NCBI RefSeq assembly: GCF_029760855.1
Contig: NZ_SOSI01000005.1
Location: 234,954 to 298,953, forward strand
Length of the DNA: 64,000 bases
Source: Erythrobacter litoralis
GTDB taxonomy: Bacteria > Pseudomonadota > Alphaproteobacteria > Sphingomonadales > Sphingomonadaceae
Reading direction: 5' to 3'
Position numbers and translations under genes: made by a program. Positions 37,476 to 46,340 of the stretch are shown here, one piece after another. Under the pieces are notes generated by a model. The model saw nothing but the letters and a program-made list of their open reading frames with translations. It was not told the origin of the DNA and did no database searches. Each line of letters begins with the position of its first letter. Position 1 is the stretch's first letter.

Positions 37476-39388
37476 CCCTGCTCGCCCTGCCGCTCGACCA
37501 GCTGGTCGTCTCTCCGCTCAACGTCCGCACCAACGAGGAGGATGCGACCAGCGTCGACGCGCTGGCCGCCTCGATCTCGGCGCACGGCCTCTTGTTCCCG
37601 CTGGTCGTCCATGATCTCGATCTACTGATCGGTTCGGAGTTCGAAGAGTTCGCCGACCGGCAGGATGCTACCCACGGCGTGCTTGCCGGCGGCCGTCGCC
37701 TGCTTGCCCTGCGCCAACTGGCCGCCGACAGCCGCATCGATCCGACCGAGTCGATCGAATGCGTCGTGCGCGACGTGCCGCTCGAACGCATCACCGAACT
37801 CTCGCTGTCGGAAAACCTCCTTCGCCGCGAATTGCGGCCATACGAGATCCACGCAGCGGTCGCGCGTGCGATGAAGCAGGGTGCCACTGTCGAGAGCTTT
37901 GCCTCCGATTGCGGCCAGAACGTCTCCTGGGTGCGCAAGCAGCTACGCCTCGGCAGCCTCGTCCCGGAGATCTTCGATGCGCTGGCGACCGGCAGGATCT
38001 CCGACGAGACCGCCCGTGCCTACGCGGCGACCGAGGATCAGGCCTTGCAGCGCGAAGCCTGGGCGTATTTCAAGCCGCTTCCGGACTACCAGCATACGCC
38101 CGCCGCGATCCGCGTATTCTACAAGGTTGGCGATCGCGAGCTTGAGAAGCAGCTCCAGTTCGTCGGCGACGTCGTCTACCGCGGCCGGGGCGGTCGGTTC
38201 GAACTGGACCTTTTCGCTGCCGGCGCGCGCGATCGCGGCCGTGTCGTCGACGAGGAGCTGCTACGCAGACTCGTCGCCGAGAAGCGTGCCGAGGTCACGA
38301 ACCGCATCCGCGCCGAAGTCGGTGAGTGCGATCTTCAGTTCCAGCCGGCGCCGCCGCAATATGCAGGCCACACTGATTACGGCCTCGAGATCGTCCCTGC
38401 CGGCGGAGACTGGACGGCTTTCCGGATCCCGCGCGGCGCCCCGATCGAAGCCATCGTCGCGGTCTTGAAGATCGAAGACGATGGGGATTGGGACGTGCGC
38501 TTCTGGTGGGCGAGCCGCGCGGCGAAAGGCGCAGCCGAAAAAGGCAAGCCCATGCCGGCCGCTCCGGACACTCCGCTGGCAGGCGAAGCGTTCGATACCG
38601 GAGAACCCGGTGCACGCCGCGGTGCACAGGCGATCGTGCGCGATCGGCATGGTTTCACGAAGGACGGTCTGCAGGTCGTCCGTTCGACGCGGCGCATGCT
38701 GCTACGCTCCGTCCTGCTTGCCAACGCCGATGGCGGCGGCACGCTCGGCCGCGACTATCTCGTCTGGGCTCAGCTCCGCCGTGAGTTCACCGCCGATCGC
38801 GAAGGGCGGATCGGCATGCGCTTCATTGCCAGCGAATGGTCGATCCATGAAGAGGAGCCGACCGAAACGGTGCGCCCTTGGCTCGACGAGCAGGCTGGCA
38901 CGCTGAAATGGGAAGCGGACCTTGCCCGCTGCGCGCAGTTGCCCGCATTCAAGATCGCCGAGCCGGAAGAGGCCTTCGCCGCCTATCATCTCGAACTGCC
39001 CGAGGAAGAAAAGAACCGCTGCGCCGCGATCGCGGCCGGTCTCGCCCTCCTGCGTTCGGCTGCGACCGAAGGGCTCGACGTCGCGGTGCATGATCGCATT
39101 GCCGAACTGGGCGACGCTACTGATGAGCAGCTGCGCCGCTTCTGGAAACCGACCCCGGCATTCCTCGGTCTGCTTCCGAAGATGAAACGCATGGAGCTTG
39201 CCAAGCCCTATGCACCCCGGACCGTCCGCGACTGGGCGAAGCTGAAGGACAAGCCGCTCTCCGCCGCAGCGGCCGCCGCCCTCGATCGCCAGGATGAGTG
39301 GCTGCATCCCCTCCTCAGTTTCGCGCGCCCGTCCTCCCCGGCCACGCCGATCGAGCAATCGATCCCTGCAACGGAGGCGGCGGAATGA
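37472..39388 (+). CDS. Large ParB-like protein
   Basis: The 638-aa protein has a ParB N-terminal domain (about residues 5-125): LALPLDQLVVSPLNVR, the CTP-binding-type GGRR at 73-76, and ENLLRRELRPYE near 115. A central HTH region follows (about 130-200), then about 430 residues of unknown function. Chromosomal ParB is roughly half this length. No ParA is encoded in the window. Such proteins occur in phage early regions, possibly in replication or transcription. It dominates the early operon. Confidence 0.8.
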   Translation: MTLLALPLDQLVVSPLNVRTNEEDATSVDALAASISAHGLLFPLVVHDLDLLIGSEFEEFADRQDATHGVLAGGRRLLALRQLAADSRIDPTESIECVVRDVPLERITELSLSENLLRRELRPYEIHAAVARAMKQGATVESFASDCGQNVSWVRKQLRLGSLVPEIFDALATGRISDETARAYAATEDQALQREAWAYFKPLPDYQHTPAAIRVFYKVGDRELEKQLQFVGDVVYRGRGGRFELDLFAAGARDRGRVVDEELLRRLVAEKRAEVTNRIRAEVGECDLQFQPAPPQYAGHTDYGLEIVPAGGDWTAFRIPRGAPIEAIVAVLKIEDDGDWDVRFWWASRAAKGAAEKGKPMPAAPDTPLAGEAFDTGEPGARRGAQAIVRDRHGFTKDGLQVVRSTRRMLLRSVLLANADGGGTLGRDYLVWAQLRREFTADREGRIGMRFIASEWSIHEEEPTETVRPWLDEQAGTLKWEADLARCAQLPAFKIAEPEEAFAAYHLELPEEEKNRCAAIAAGLALLRSAATEGLDVAVHDRIAELGDATDEQLRRFWKPTPAFLGLLPKMKRMELAKPYAPRTVRDWAKLKDKPLSAAAAAALDRQDEWLHPLLSFARPSSPATPIEQSIPATEAAE

Positions 39389-39597
39389 GCGAACCCGGTA
39401 CCCCCTGCTCCCGCTGTGGCGTTCGCCCCGACGTAGCGTGCCAGCACCGAGCGGCCGACCCGGATTGGACACCGCCGTCAGCTCGCTCTGATCGGCGAGC
39501 CTGCGATGGTCGCAGAGACAACGGCGCGAACATGAAGTCGCGGACCTACGTCAGCGGCGGTGGACGCTATCGCGGAAGAAGGAAGGTGGAAGCATGA
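39385..39597 (+). CDS. Small CxxC protein
   Basis: The 70-aa protein begins with CSRCGVRPDVACQH, a possible zinc site, followed by a basic Arg/Gly-rich tail. It is coupled by ATGA overlaps to the ParB-like gene and the AlpA-like gene. The function is unknown; nucleic acid binding is likely. Confidence 0.6.
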   Translation: MSEPGTPCSRCGVRPDVACQHRAADPDWTPPSARSDRRACDGRRDNGANMKSRTYVSGGGRYRGRRKVEA

Positions 39598-39779
39598 GCG
39601 ACCGCTTTCTGCGCCGCCCGGCAGTCGAGGAGGAAACCGGCCTCAGCCGATCGGCCATCTATCGAATGATGCTCGAGGGCGAATTTCCGCGTCCGATTCG
39701 GATCGGGAAACAGGCCGTCGCCTGGCGCCAGTCGGCGATCGAACAGTGGAAATCTTCCCGGCCAGTGGCCGGCGATTAA
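39594..39779 (+). CDS. AlpA-like excisionase/transcriptional regulator
   Basis: The 61-aa protein is a typical AlpA/MerR-type winged HTH: FLRRPAVEEETGLSRSAIYR, MMLEGEFPRPIRIGK, then VAWRQSAIEQW. AlpA proteins regulate P4-type integrases or act as excisionases, which fits the integrase type at the other end of this prophage. It is the last gene before the terminator. Confidence 0.85.
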   Translation: MSDRFLRRPAVEEETGLSRSAIYRMMLEGEFPRPIRIGKQAVAWRQSAIEQWKSSRPVAGD

Positions 39780-39790
39780 CCGTGAAACGG

Positions 39791-39825
39791 GGCCCCCGCG
39801 CTGACCGCTGCGGGGGCCTTCTCTT
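39791..39825 (+). terminator. Strong intrinsic terminator of the early operon
   Basis: GGCCCCCGC (39791-39799) and GCGGGGGCC (39810-39818) form a perfect 9-bp stem followed by TTCTCTTT. It ends the rightward phage operon near the right prophage edge. Confidence 0.85.
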
Positions 39826-39901
39826 TGCCCCAACCTACCGAAAAGACAAGAAAACAGGGAGTTTACCGATGGAACGAGCGTTCAACTCGGGGAGCCATTC
39901 T

Positions 39902-40645
39902 TCACAAACCCAGCAGCAGACGCCCGCCGACCCATAAGGTCAGCGCGGCCGTGCCCCAGCGTATCCACGCCGCGGGCAGATATCGCAGGGCTAGCCAGCT
40001 GCCGATCTGCCCGCCAATCGCGACCGCGACGATCAGCGGCAATCCGAGATCGACGGCGGCCGCGAAACGGCCCGCCCCGCCCTTCAAAATTTGCCCGGCC
40101 AATCCGAACAGCGAGTTGACAAGAATGAACAAAGCCGCCGTGGCCGCCACCGCGCGGGCGGAGTTCCAACGGGTCAAATGCAATAAGGGGGCTAAGAAGA
40201 TGCCCCCGCCGATACCGACCAGTCCTGCAAGATAGCCAAGCGGTGCGGCGATAAGCGGCGCGAAGCGGGCGAGAAAAGTCGGACCGTCGGGATCGGCCTG
40301 CCCCCTGAGCGGAAGCAGCATCATGATGCCGGTCAGAACGAGGCTGGCGCCGAGGATGGTCAGGAATGTGCCCTCACCGATAGGCGTCAGCCCCCCCAGA
40401 AAGGCTGCGGGCGCCGCAATCCCAGTGAGGAGCAGCGCACCGCGCCACGGCGTCACGCCCGCCCGCCCGAAGCGCACCGTGCTGCCTCCGACGACGACGA
40501 TATTGCAGGCGAGCGCGATCAGAGGAAGGATACGATAATCTACCCGTGCCAGCGCCAGCAGCGCATTGTAGGTCGAGCCGCCTCCGAAACCGACGCTGGC
40601 ATAAAGCAGCGCAGTTACGAGGAAGCCGCCGATCAGCCAGATCAT
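39902..40645 (-). CDS. TauE/SafE-family sulfite/anion exporter (TSUP)
   Basis: The 247-aa protein has about eight hydrophobic helices and the two Gly-rich family motifs (SVGFGGGSTYNALLAL near residue 17 and GLVGIGGGIFLAPLL near 142). It would export sulfite or small sulfonates across the inner membrane. It is the first host gene right of the prophage and ends normally, so the phage did not disrupt it. Confidence 0.88.
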   Translation of the reverse strand: MIWLIGGFLVTALLYASVGFGGGSTYNALLALARVDYRILPLIALACNIVVVGGSTVRFGRAGVTPWRGALLLTGIAAPAAFLGGLTPIGEGTFLTILGASLVLTGIMMLLPLRGQADPDGPTFLARFAPLIAAPLGYLAGLVGIGGGIFLAPLLHLTRWNSARAVAATAALFILVNSLFGLAGQILKGGAGRFAAAVDLGLPLIVAVAIGGQIGSWLALRYLPAAWIRWGTAALTLWVGGRLLLGL

Positions 40646-40677
40646 TCAGCCGGCCCCGAACGGAGCGCGCCCGCCCT

Positions 40678-43434
40678 TCAGGCCGACGCGCCGATCGATC
40701 CGTGGCAATGCTTGTACTTGTTGCCCGAACCGCATGGACACGGGGCGTTGCGACTGATTTCCTTTCCGGCGAACGGATTGTCGGACACGCCGCCGGGGCT
40801 TGCGGCCGCCATCGGACTGCCCGCCAGCGACCCGAACAGATCGGCACGGCGTTCCGAACCGTCGCCATCGTTCGAATCGTCGAAGCCGGTGAGCGGATCG
40901 ATATGCCCCGTCAGGAAATCCGGGAGATCGGGCAACGCGCTGCGCTGGACCGGCGGCGGCTGGTTGATCTGAAGGTTCAGGAGGTTGGCCGTCACCGTCT
41001 CGCGAAGATTTTCGATCATACGCTCGAACAGGCTGAAAGCTTCCTGTTTGTATTCGTTGATAGGCGTTTTCTGCGCATGAGCGCGTAGCCACACGACCTG
41101 TCGCAGCGCGTCGAGCGTGGCTAGGTGGTCCTTCCACTGGCCGTCCAGCTCCTGCAGAAGCAGGCTCTTCTCGATCCGACGCCACATCTTGGGGTCCGCC
41201 TTCTCGATCTTCTCGTCCATGCGCCGGTCGGCTTCGGCACGAATGCGTTCCTCGATGAGTTCGGGCTCGACGTGATCTTCCTCGAGCCACTCCTCCATCG
41301 GGAAGCTCATGCCGAAGGTCTCTTCGACACGCTCCTTCAGGCCGGCGATGTTCCACTGTTCAGGATACGAGCCTGGCGGGCAGGCTTCGGCGACCATAGC
41401 ATTGATCGCATCGTAACGCATGTCGACGACCACTTCGTCGACCGTCTCGCTGTCCATGATCTCGGCACGTTGGTCGTAGATGACCTTGCGCTGGTCGTTC
41501 ATAACATCGTCGTATTCGACGACCTGCTTGCGCATTTCGTAGTTGCGCGCCTCGACCTTCTTCTGCGCCGTCTCAATGGCTTTCGAGAGCCACTTGGAGC
41601 CGATCGCCTCGCCATCTTCGAGGTTCGAGTTCATCATGCGCGAGAACAACGTGTCTGGCCCGAAGATGCGTAGAAGATCGTCCTCGAGGCACAGATAGAA
41701 GCGGCTGAGGCCGGGGTCGCCCTGGCGCCCCGAACGGCCGCGCAGCTGGTTGTCGATCCGGCGGCTTTCATGCCGCTCCGTACCGAGAACGAACAATCCG
41801 CCTGCATCGAGCACGCGCTGTTTCTCGTCCTTGATTTCCTGCTTCAAGCGTTCGATCGCGGCGTCGCGCTCTTCCCCTTCGGGCATGTCGGCAAGTTCGT
41901 CGCCGATGCGGAATTCGAGATTGCCGCCGAGCTGGATGTCGGTGCCGCGGCCGGCCATATTGGTGGCGATCGTCACGGCACCGATCCGGCCTGCCTGCGC
42001 CACGATATGCGCCTCACGCTCGTGCTGGCGCGCGTTGAGAACTTCGTGCTTCACGCCTTCCTTGTCGAGGAACGTGCTGAGGAGTTCGCTTTTCTCGATC
42101 GACACGGTGCCGACGAGGACCGGCTGGCCCTTCTCGTTCTTTTCACGGATCGCCTTCGCGATCGCCTGGAACTTGTCGGCGGTGTTCTTGTAGAACTCGT
42201 CTTCCTCGTCGATCCGCTGGACCGGCACATTGGTCGGAATCTCGACCACGTTCATCTTATAGATGTCCCAGAATTCCGCCGCTTCGGTGGCGGCGGTACC
42301 GGTCATGCCGGAAAGCTTGGGATACATGCGGAAATAGTTCTGGAAAGTGATCGAGGCGAGCGTCTGGTTCTCTGGCTCGATCTTGACGCCTTCCTTGGCC
42401 TCCACTGCCTGATGCAGGCCGTTCGACCAACGGCGCCCGTCCATCATTCGGCCGGTGAACTCGTCGATGATCACGACCTTGTCGTCCTTGACGATGTAGT
42501 CCGTGTCTTTCTTGAACATGATGTTCGCACGCAACGCCTGATCGAGATGATGGACGATCTGCGTGTTCTCGACGTCGTAGAGATTCTCGGTTTCGAGCAA
42601 ACCGGCTTCGGCGAGTCGCTTCTCAATCGCGTCGGTGCCGTCCTCGGTCCAGTTGATCTGCTTGGTCTTCTCGTCTGCTTCGTACCAATCTTCCTCGATG
42701 GTCTTCACGATGGCGTCGATAGAAACGTACATCTCCGACTTGTCCTCAGTCGGACCGGAAATGATGAGCGGGGTGCGCGCCTCGTCGATGAGGATCGAGT
42801 CTACCTCGTCAATGATCGCGTAGTTGAAGGGGCGCTGCACCATCTGGCTGCGCTCGTGCTTCATATTGTCACGCAGGTAATCGAAGCCGAATTCGTTGTT
42901 CGTGCCGTAGGTGATGTCGGCGCCATAGGCTTCGCGGCGGCTGAACTCGTCGAGGTTTGGGACGATGACGCCGATCGTCAAGCCGAGGAACTGGTGCAGG
43001 CGGCCCATCCATTCGGCATCGCGGCTGGCGAGGTAATCGTTGACCGTGACAACGTGGACTCCCTTGCCTTCGATCGCGTTCAGATAGGTGGCGAGCGTCG
43101 CCACCAGTGTCTTGCCTTCGCCCGTGCGCATTTCGGCGATCTCGCCGCGGTGGAGCACGATACCGCCGACCATCTGCACGTCGAAATGCCGCATGCCGAG
43201 CACGCGGATCGAGGCCTCGCGCACCGTGGCGAATGCTTCGGGCAGGATATCGTCGAGCGTCTTGCCTTCGTCGAGCTGCTGGCGAAACTTGTCCGTCTGT
43301 GCGCGCAGTTCGTCGTCCGACAGATCCTGCATCTGCGGCTCGAGCGCGTTGATTTGATCGACGATCTTGTGCAGCGATTTGACGTAGCGATCGTTCGAAG
43401 AGCCGAACATGGCCTTCATTACGGAATTGAACAT
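40678..43434 (-). CDS. secA: SecA preprotein translocase ATPase
   Basis: The 918-aa protein drives Sec export. Walker A is in MRTGEGKT (near residue 102), the [15 protein letters not shown] block is near 210, and the C-terminal [14 protein letters not shown] is the SecB/zinc-binding site. ATG at 43434 gives the standard start; the frame reaches an unlikely start ten codons earlier. Confidence 0.98.
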   Translation of the reverse strand: MFNSVMKAMFGSSNDRYVKSLHKIVDQINALEPQMQDLSDDELRAQTDKFRQQLDEGKTLDDILPEAFATVREASIRVLGMRHFDVQMVGGIVLHRGEIAEMRTGEGKTLVATLATYLNAIEGKGVHVVTVNDYLASRDAEWMGRLHQFLGLTIGVIVPNLDEFSRREAYGADITYGTNNEFGFDYLRDNMKHERSQMVQRPFNYAIIDEVDSILIDEARTPLIISGPTEDKSEMYVSIDAIVKTIEEDWYEADEKTKQINWTEDGTDAIEKRLAEAGLLETENLYDVENTQIVHHLDQALRANIMFKKDTDYIVKDDKVVIIDEFTGRMMDGRRWSNGLHQAVEAKEGVKIEPENQTLASITFQNYFRMYPKLSGMTGTAATEAAEFWDIYKMNVVEIPTNVPVQRIDEEDEFYKNTADKFQAIAKAIREKNEKGQPVLVGTVSIEKSELLSTFLDKEGVKHEVLNARQHEREAHIVAQAGRIGAVTIATNMAGRGTDIQLGGNLEFRIGDELADMPEGEERDAAIERLKQEIKDEKQRVLDAGGLFVLGTERHESRRIDNQLRGRSGRQGDPGLSRFYLCLEDDLLRIFGPDTLFSRMMNSNLEDGEAIGSKWLSKAIETAQKKVEARNYEMRKQVVEYDDVMNDQRKVIYDQRAEIMDSETVDEVVVDMRYDAINAMVAEACPPGSYPEQWNIAGLKERVEETFGMSFPMEEWLEEDHVEPELIEERIRAEADRRMDEKIEKADPKMWRRIEKSLLLQELDGQWKDHLATLDALRQVVWLRAHAQKTPINEYKQEAFSLFERMIENLRETVTANLLNLQINQPPPVQRSALPDLPDFLTGHIDPLTGFDDSNDGDGSERRADLFGSLAGSPMAAASPGGVSDNPFAGKEISRNAPCPCGSGNKYKHCHGSIGASA

Positions 43435-43535
43435 GATTGTTTGACCTTGCCGGACGACGCACAAATATGCGGTCTATCCCGAAATGTGGAAATACGAAGG
43501 GTTAGCTTTGCGGTGAAGCTATGGGGATCGAGGCG

Positions 43536-43805
43536 CTATTCGCGCGCGCGATCGGGACCGAGCTGAACGGTCGGCAGATAGACGACGACAGGCTTCGATG
43601 CGCAGGGCGAGGGCGTCTCGCCCCGCAAACGCTGCGCTTTCTGACGCCGGAGGCATGCCGCATCGACGGTTTGCGTGCCGGGCTCCGCTTCTGCGGTCCG
43701 CTGCACTTCGACATTCGCCGAACTCGCTACTGCCGCCTGCGCCGGCGCATACAACGCGGCGAAACCGGTGATCAGAGCAAGAAAGGCGAGAAGTTGGCGA
43801 AGCAT
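43536..43805 (-). CDS. Small secreted protein
   Basis: The 89-aa protein has a signal peptide (hydrophobic core about residues 5-20, likely cut after AQA at 24) and a short mature chain with two cysteines. It lies between secA and argJ on the secA strand. The function is unknown. The frame continues far upstream as antisense of argJ, but that part is not coding. Confidence 0.55.
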   Translation of the reverse strand: MLRQLLAFLALITGFAALYAPAQAAVASSANVEVQRTAEAEPGTQTVDAACLRRQKAQRLRGETPSPCASKPVVVYLPTVQLGPDRARE

Positions 43806-43944
43806 TCGGTCGTTCAGGTAGCGCGGTTCGGCAGAAATTTCCAGCGCACAATAGCGCCAAATCCTTTCGGCAGCCTTTAAAGCGGCACCGCTATTCGCTT
43901 CGCGGCGCTTGACCCGTCGTGCTGTTCCTCTCACCGGCATCAAT

Positions 43945-45171
43945 ATGGACCTGACCCGCTCACCGCTTGCCCGCCCCTTTCCCGAGTGCCCTGAGATTCG
44001 TGGCGTAACTCTGCGTGTGGCGAAAGCGCGATACAAGGAATGGGACCGGGCGGACCTTACGCTCGCCGAACTTTCGGAAGGCACGGCGGTCGCCGGTGTC
44101 TTTACTAAAAGCGCTTGCGCTTCGAGCGAAGTCGAACTGGGGCGCGAGCAGGTGAAACTTGGACGGGCGCGCGCGCTGGTCGTGAATGCGGGGAATTCCA
44201 ATGCTTTTACCGGACATCGCGGCCGCGAGACGGTAGAGCAAATCATGGCGCAAGTTGCTGATGCTATGGACTGCGCGCCGAGCGATGTGTTCGTCTCTTC
44301 GACCGGCGTGATCGGCGTGCCGCTGCCCAAGGACAAGGCGCGCGATGGCATCGACGCAGCCCTCGCGGCCGAACCCTGCGATTTCCGCGCCGCAACCGAT
44401 GCGATCGGAACGACCGACACTTTCGCAAAGGGTTCGACTGCGTCAGCCCTAGTTGGCGAGATTAGAGTCGAACTCGTCGGCATCGTGAAAGGCAGCGGTA
44501 TGATCGCGCCCGACATGGCGACGATGCTCGGCTACATCTTCACCGATGCCGTAATCGAACCGTCCTTCCTCCAGGAAATGTTGGAAAAGGCAAATGCCGA
44601 AACCTTCTCATGCATCACCGTGGACGGGGATACCTCGACCAGCGATACCGTGCTAGCCTTCGCGACCGGCAAAGCCGCCCATGCGACGCTCGCCGACTGG
44701 GACGATGCCGGAGCCGATGCGTTCTACGCGGCGCTCCTCTCCGTATGCCGCGAACTGGCCCATCTGGTCGTCCGCGATGGCGAAGGCGCATCGAAGTTCA
44801 TTGCGGTCGAGGTGACGGGCGCGGATAGTGACATCAGTGCGCACCGGATCGGCCTCTCCATCGCCAATTCCCCTTTGGTCAAGACCGCAATCGCGGGCGG
44901 CGATGCGAATTGGGGCCGCGTGGTGATGGCCGTCGGCAAGGCGGGCGAACCGGCGGACCGAGACCGGCTCTCGATCGGTTTCGGCGGCATCTGGGCGGCA
45001 CGCGACGGGCAACCTCTAGCCGATTACGACGAGACGCCGGTGGCCGCTCACTTGGCTGGCGACGACATCACGGTGCAGGTCGATCTCGGCATCGGCGAAG
45101 GCCGCGCGACGGTTTGGACCTGCGACCTGACCCACGGCTATATCGACATCAACGCGGATTATCGCTCGTGA
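43945..45171 (+). CDS. argJ: Bifunctional glutamate N-acetyltransferase/ornithine acetyltransferase
   Basis: The 408-aa enzyme recycles the acetyl group in arginine synthesis. The self-cleavage site is in KGSGMIAPDMATML: the chain splits between Ala192 and Thr193, and Thr193 becomes the nucleophile. The NAGNSNAFTG motif is near residue 81. ATG at 43945 is chosen over a TTG 36 bases upstream. The next gene starts within the stop codon (GTGA). Confidence 0.95.
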   Translation: MDLTRSPLARPFPECPEIRGVTLRVAKARYKEWDRADLTLAELSEGTAVAGVFTKSACASSEVELGREQVKLGRARALVVNAGNSNAFTGHRGRETVEQIMAQVADAMDCAPSDVFVSSTGVIGVPLPKDKARDGIDAALAAEPCDFRAATDAIGTTDTFAKGSTASALVGEIRVELVGIVKGSGMIAPDMATMLGYIFTDAVIEPSFLQEMLEKANAETFSCITVDGDTSTSDTVLAFATGKAAHATLADWDDAGADAFYAALLSVCRELAHLVVRDGEGASKFIAVEVTGADSDISAHRIGLSIANSPLVKTAIAGGDANWGRVVMAVGKAGEPADRDRLSIGFGGIWAARDGQPLADYDETPVAAHLAGDDITVQVDLGIGEGRATVWTCDLTHGYIDINADYRS

Positions 45172-45968
45172 GTGCGGCGCTGGACCGGGTGATCTTCGAC
45201 CTTATGAAGAAGGCAAGCGAGGATGCGATCCTGCCGCATTACCGCTCGCTGGGCGAGGACGAGATCACGAATAAGGCGAGCGACGATGTCGTCACCGTCG
45301 CCGATCATGCTTCGGAACGGATCCTGACGGAGAGTTTGGCGAAGCTCGAACCCGGCGCGGCCATCGTCGGCGAGGAAGCGGCGTTTGCCGACGCTACGGT
45401 TCTGGAAGGTTTGAAAGGCGATTGCTGGATCGTCGATCCGCTCGACGGAACCAACAATTTCGCTCGCGGCAAACCACCGTTCGGAATCCTGCTGGCGCGT
45501 GCCAGTGGCGGGTTTGCCCGTTCGGGCTGGATCTACGATTGCCTTACCGGACGCTTCTGCTCGGTTCACGAAGGACAGGGCGCTTTCGTCGATGGCGAGC
45601 GGATCGAAGCCCGCGAGACCGGAGAGACGCCGCCCGTCGCTGCGATTTCACTGGTCTTCATGCATGACGAGCAGCGCGAAGCGGTCAAGCGGCAGGTAGC
45701 GCCGCATTATCGCGTCGTCGACATCCCGCGCTGCGCGGCGGAGCAGTATCCCCGTCTTGCGCTCGGCATCAACGACGTATCGATTTTTCAGCGCACGCTC
45801 GCCTGGGACCATGCTGCGGGCGCGCTCTGGCTGAACGAGGCGGGCGGCAAAGTCGCCAGACCGGACGGTTCGCCCTATCGAGTGGACGACGAGCGTACCG
45901 GGATGCTCGGGGCCGCGAGCCCCCGCCAATGGGAAAGGCTCGCTGCCCGCTGCGGCGATCTAACCTAG
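45168..45968 (+). CDS. Inositol monophosphatase family protein
   Basis: The 266-aa protein has the metal-binding motifs of the family: GEEAAF, DPLDGTNNF (near residue 87) and WDHAAG (near 206). Substrates of the family include inositol-1-phosphate, histidinol phosphate and 3'-phosphoadenosine phosphate; the actual substrate is not clear. The GTG start overlaps the argJ stop, so it is coupled. Histidinol phosphatase is a reasonable possibility given the amino acid biosynthesis neighbour. Confidence 0.88.
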   Translation: MSAALDRVIFDLMKKASEDAILPHYRSLGEDEITNKASDDVVTVADHASERILTESLAKLEPGAAIVGEEAAFADATVLEGLKGDCWIVDPLDGTNNFARGKPPFGILLARASGGFARSGWIYDCLTGRFCSVHEGQGAFVDGERIEARETGETPPVAAISLVFMHDEQREAVKRQVAPHYRVVDIPRCAAEQYPRLALGINDVSIFQRTLAWDHAAGALWLNEAGGKVARPDGSPYRVDDERTGMLGAASPRQWERLAARCGDLT

Positions 45969-46285
45969 AGGTTGCTTTCGAGCCATTGCTTGAGCTGACC
46001 CTTGGGCGCCGCGCCGCGCATTTGCGCCGCCGGCTCGCCGTTCTTGAACAGGACGAGGTAGGGGATCGACTGGACGCCCATCTGGCCGGGCACGCCGGTA
46101 TTCTCCATGATATCCATCTTGGCGATGGTCACTTGATCCTTCATCTCGTCACTCAGTTCCTCGAGCGCGGGAGCGATCATCTTGCATGGTCCGCACCATT
46201 CCGCCCAAAAATCGACCAGGACGGGCTTGTCACTCTCGAGAACGTCGGATTGAAACTTGTCGTCGGTCACGTTGATGGTGGCCAT
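45965..46285 (-). CDS. trxA: Thioredoxin
   Basis: The 106-aa protein has the active site WCGPCK (near residue 30) and the cis-Pro loop SIPY, with Tyr after the cis-Pro where Thr is common. It reduces disulphides in the cytoplasm. AGGAG lies six bases before the ATG. It is downstream of addA on the same strand, a common alphaproteobacterial order. It overlaps the phosphatase gene tail-to-tail by 4 bp. Confidence 0.97.
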   Translation of the reverse strand: MATINVTDDKFQSDVLESDKPVLVDFWAEWCGPCKMIAPALEELSDEMKDQVTIAKMDIMENTGVPGQMGVQSIPYLVLFKNGEPAAQMRGAAPKGQLKQWLESNL

Positions 46286-46340
46286 GGGTATCTCCTGAAA
46301 TCGTCAATCGTACCTCGCCGATGTGGCGATGGTCCTGCCT

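Larger units (their letters stand above)
422..39825. mobile_element. Temperate HK97-type siphovirus prophage (boundaries approximate)
   Basis: One block contains an integrase, a complete packaging/head/tail/lysis module, a repressor-Cro switch and an early operon, flanked on the right by housekeeping genes (tauE-like, secA). All structural genes read full length, so the prophage may be intact. The right limit is put at the terminator after the AlpA-like gene. The left limit is uncertain: phage genes may extend beyond base 1. I found no convincing direct repeat joining 1-420 with 39,780-39,910, so attL/attR are not assigned. Confidence 0.85.

Noticed and set aside
39891..39910. AAGAATGGC shared (on opposite strands) between the end of the tauE-like gene and the left edge near 256-264 as an att core
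   Set aside because: Nine bases are too short in this much DNA, and the surrounding bases do not match.
41770..43566. Rightward 598-codon frame opposite secA
   Set aside because: Shadow of secA; the translation has no domain and mirrors the acidic codons of SecA.
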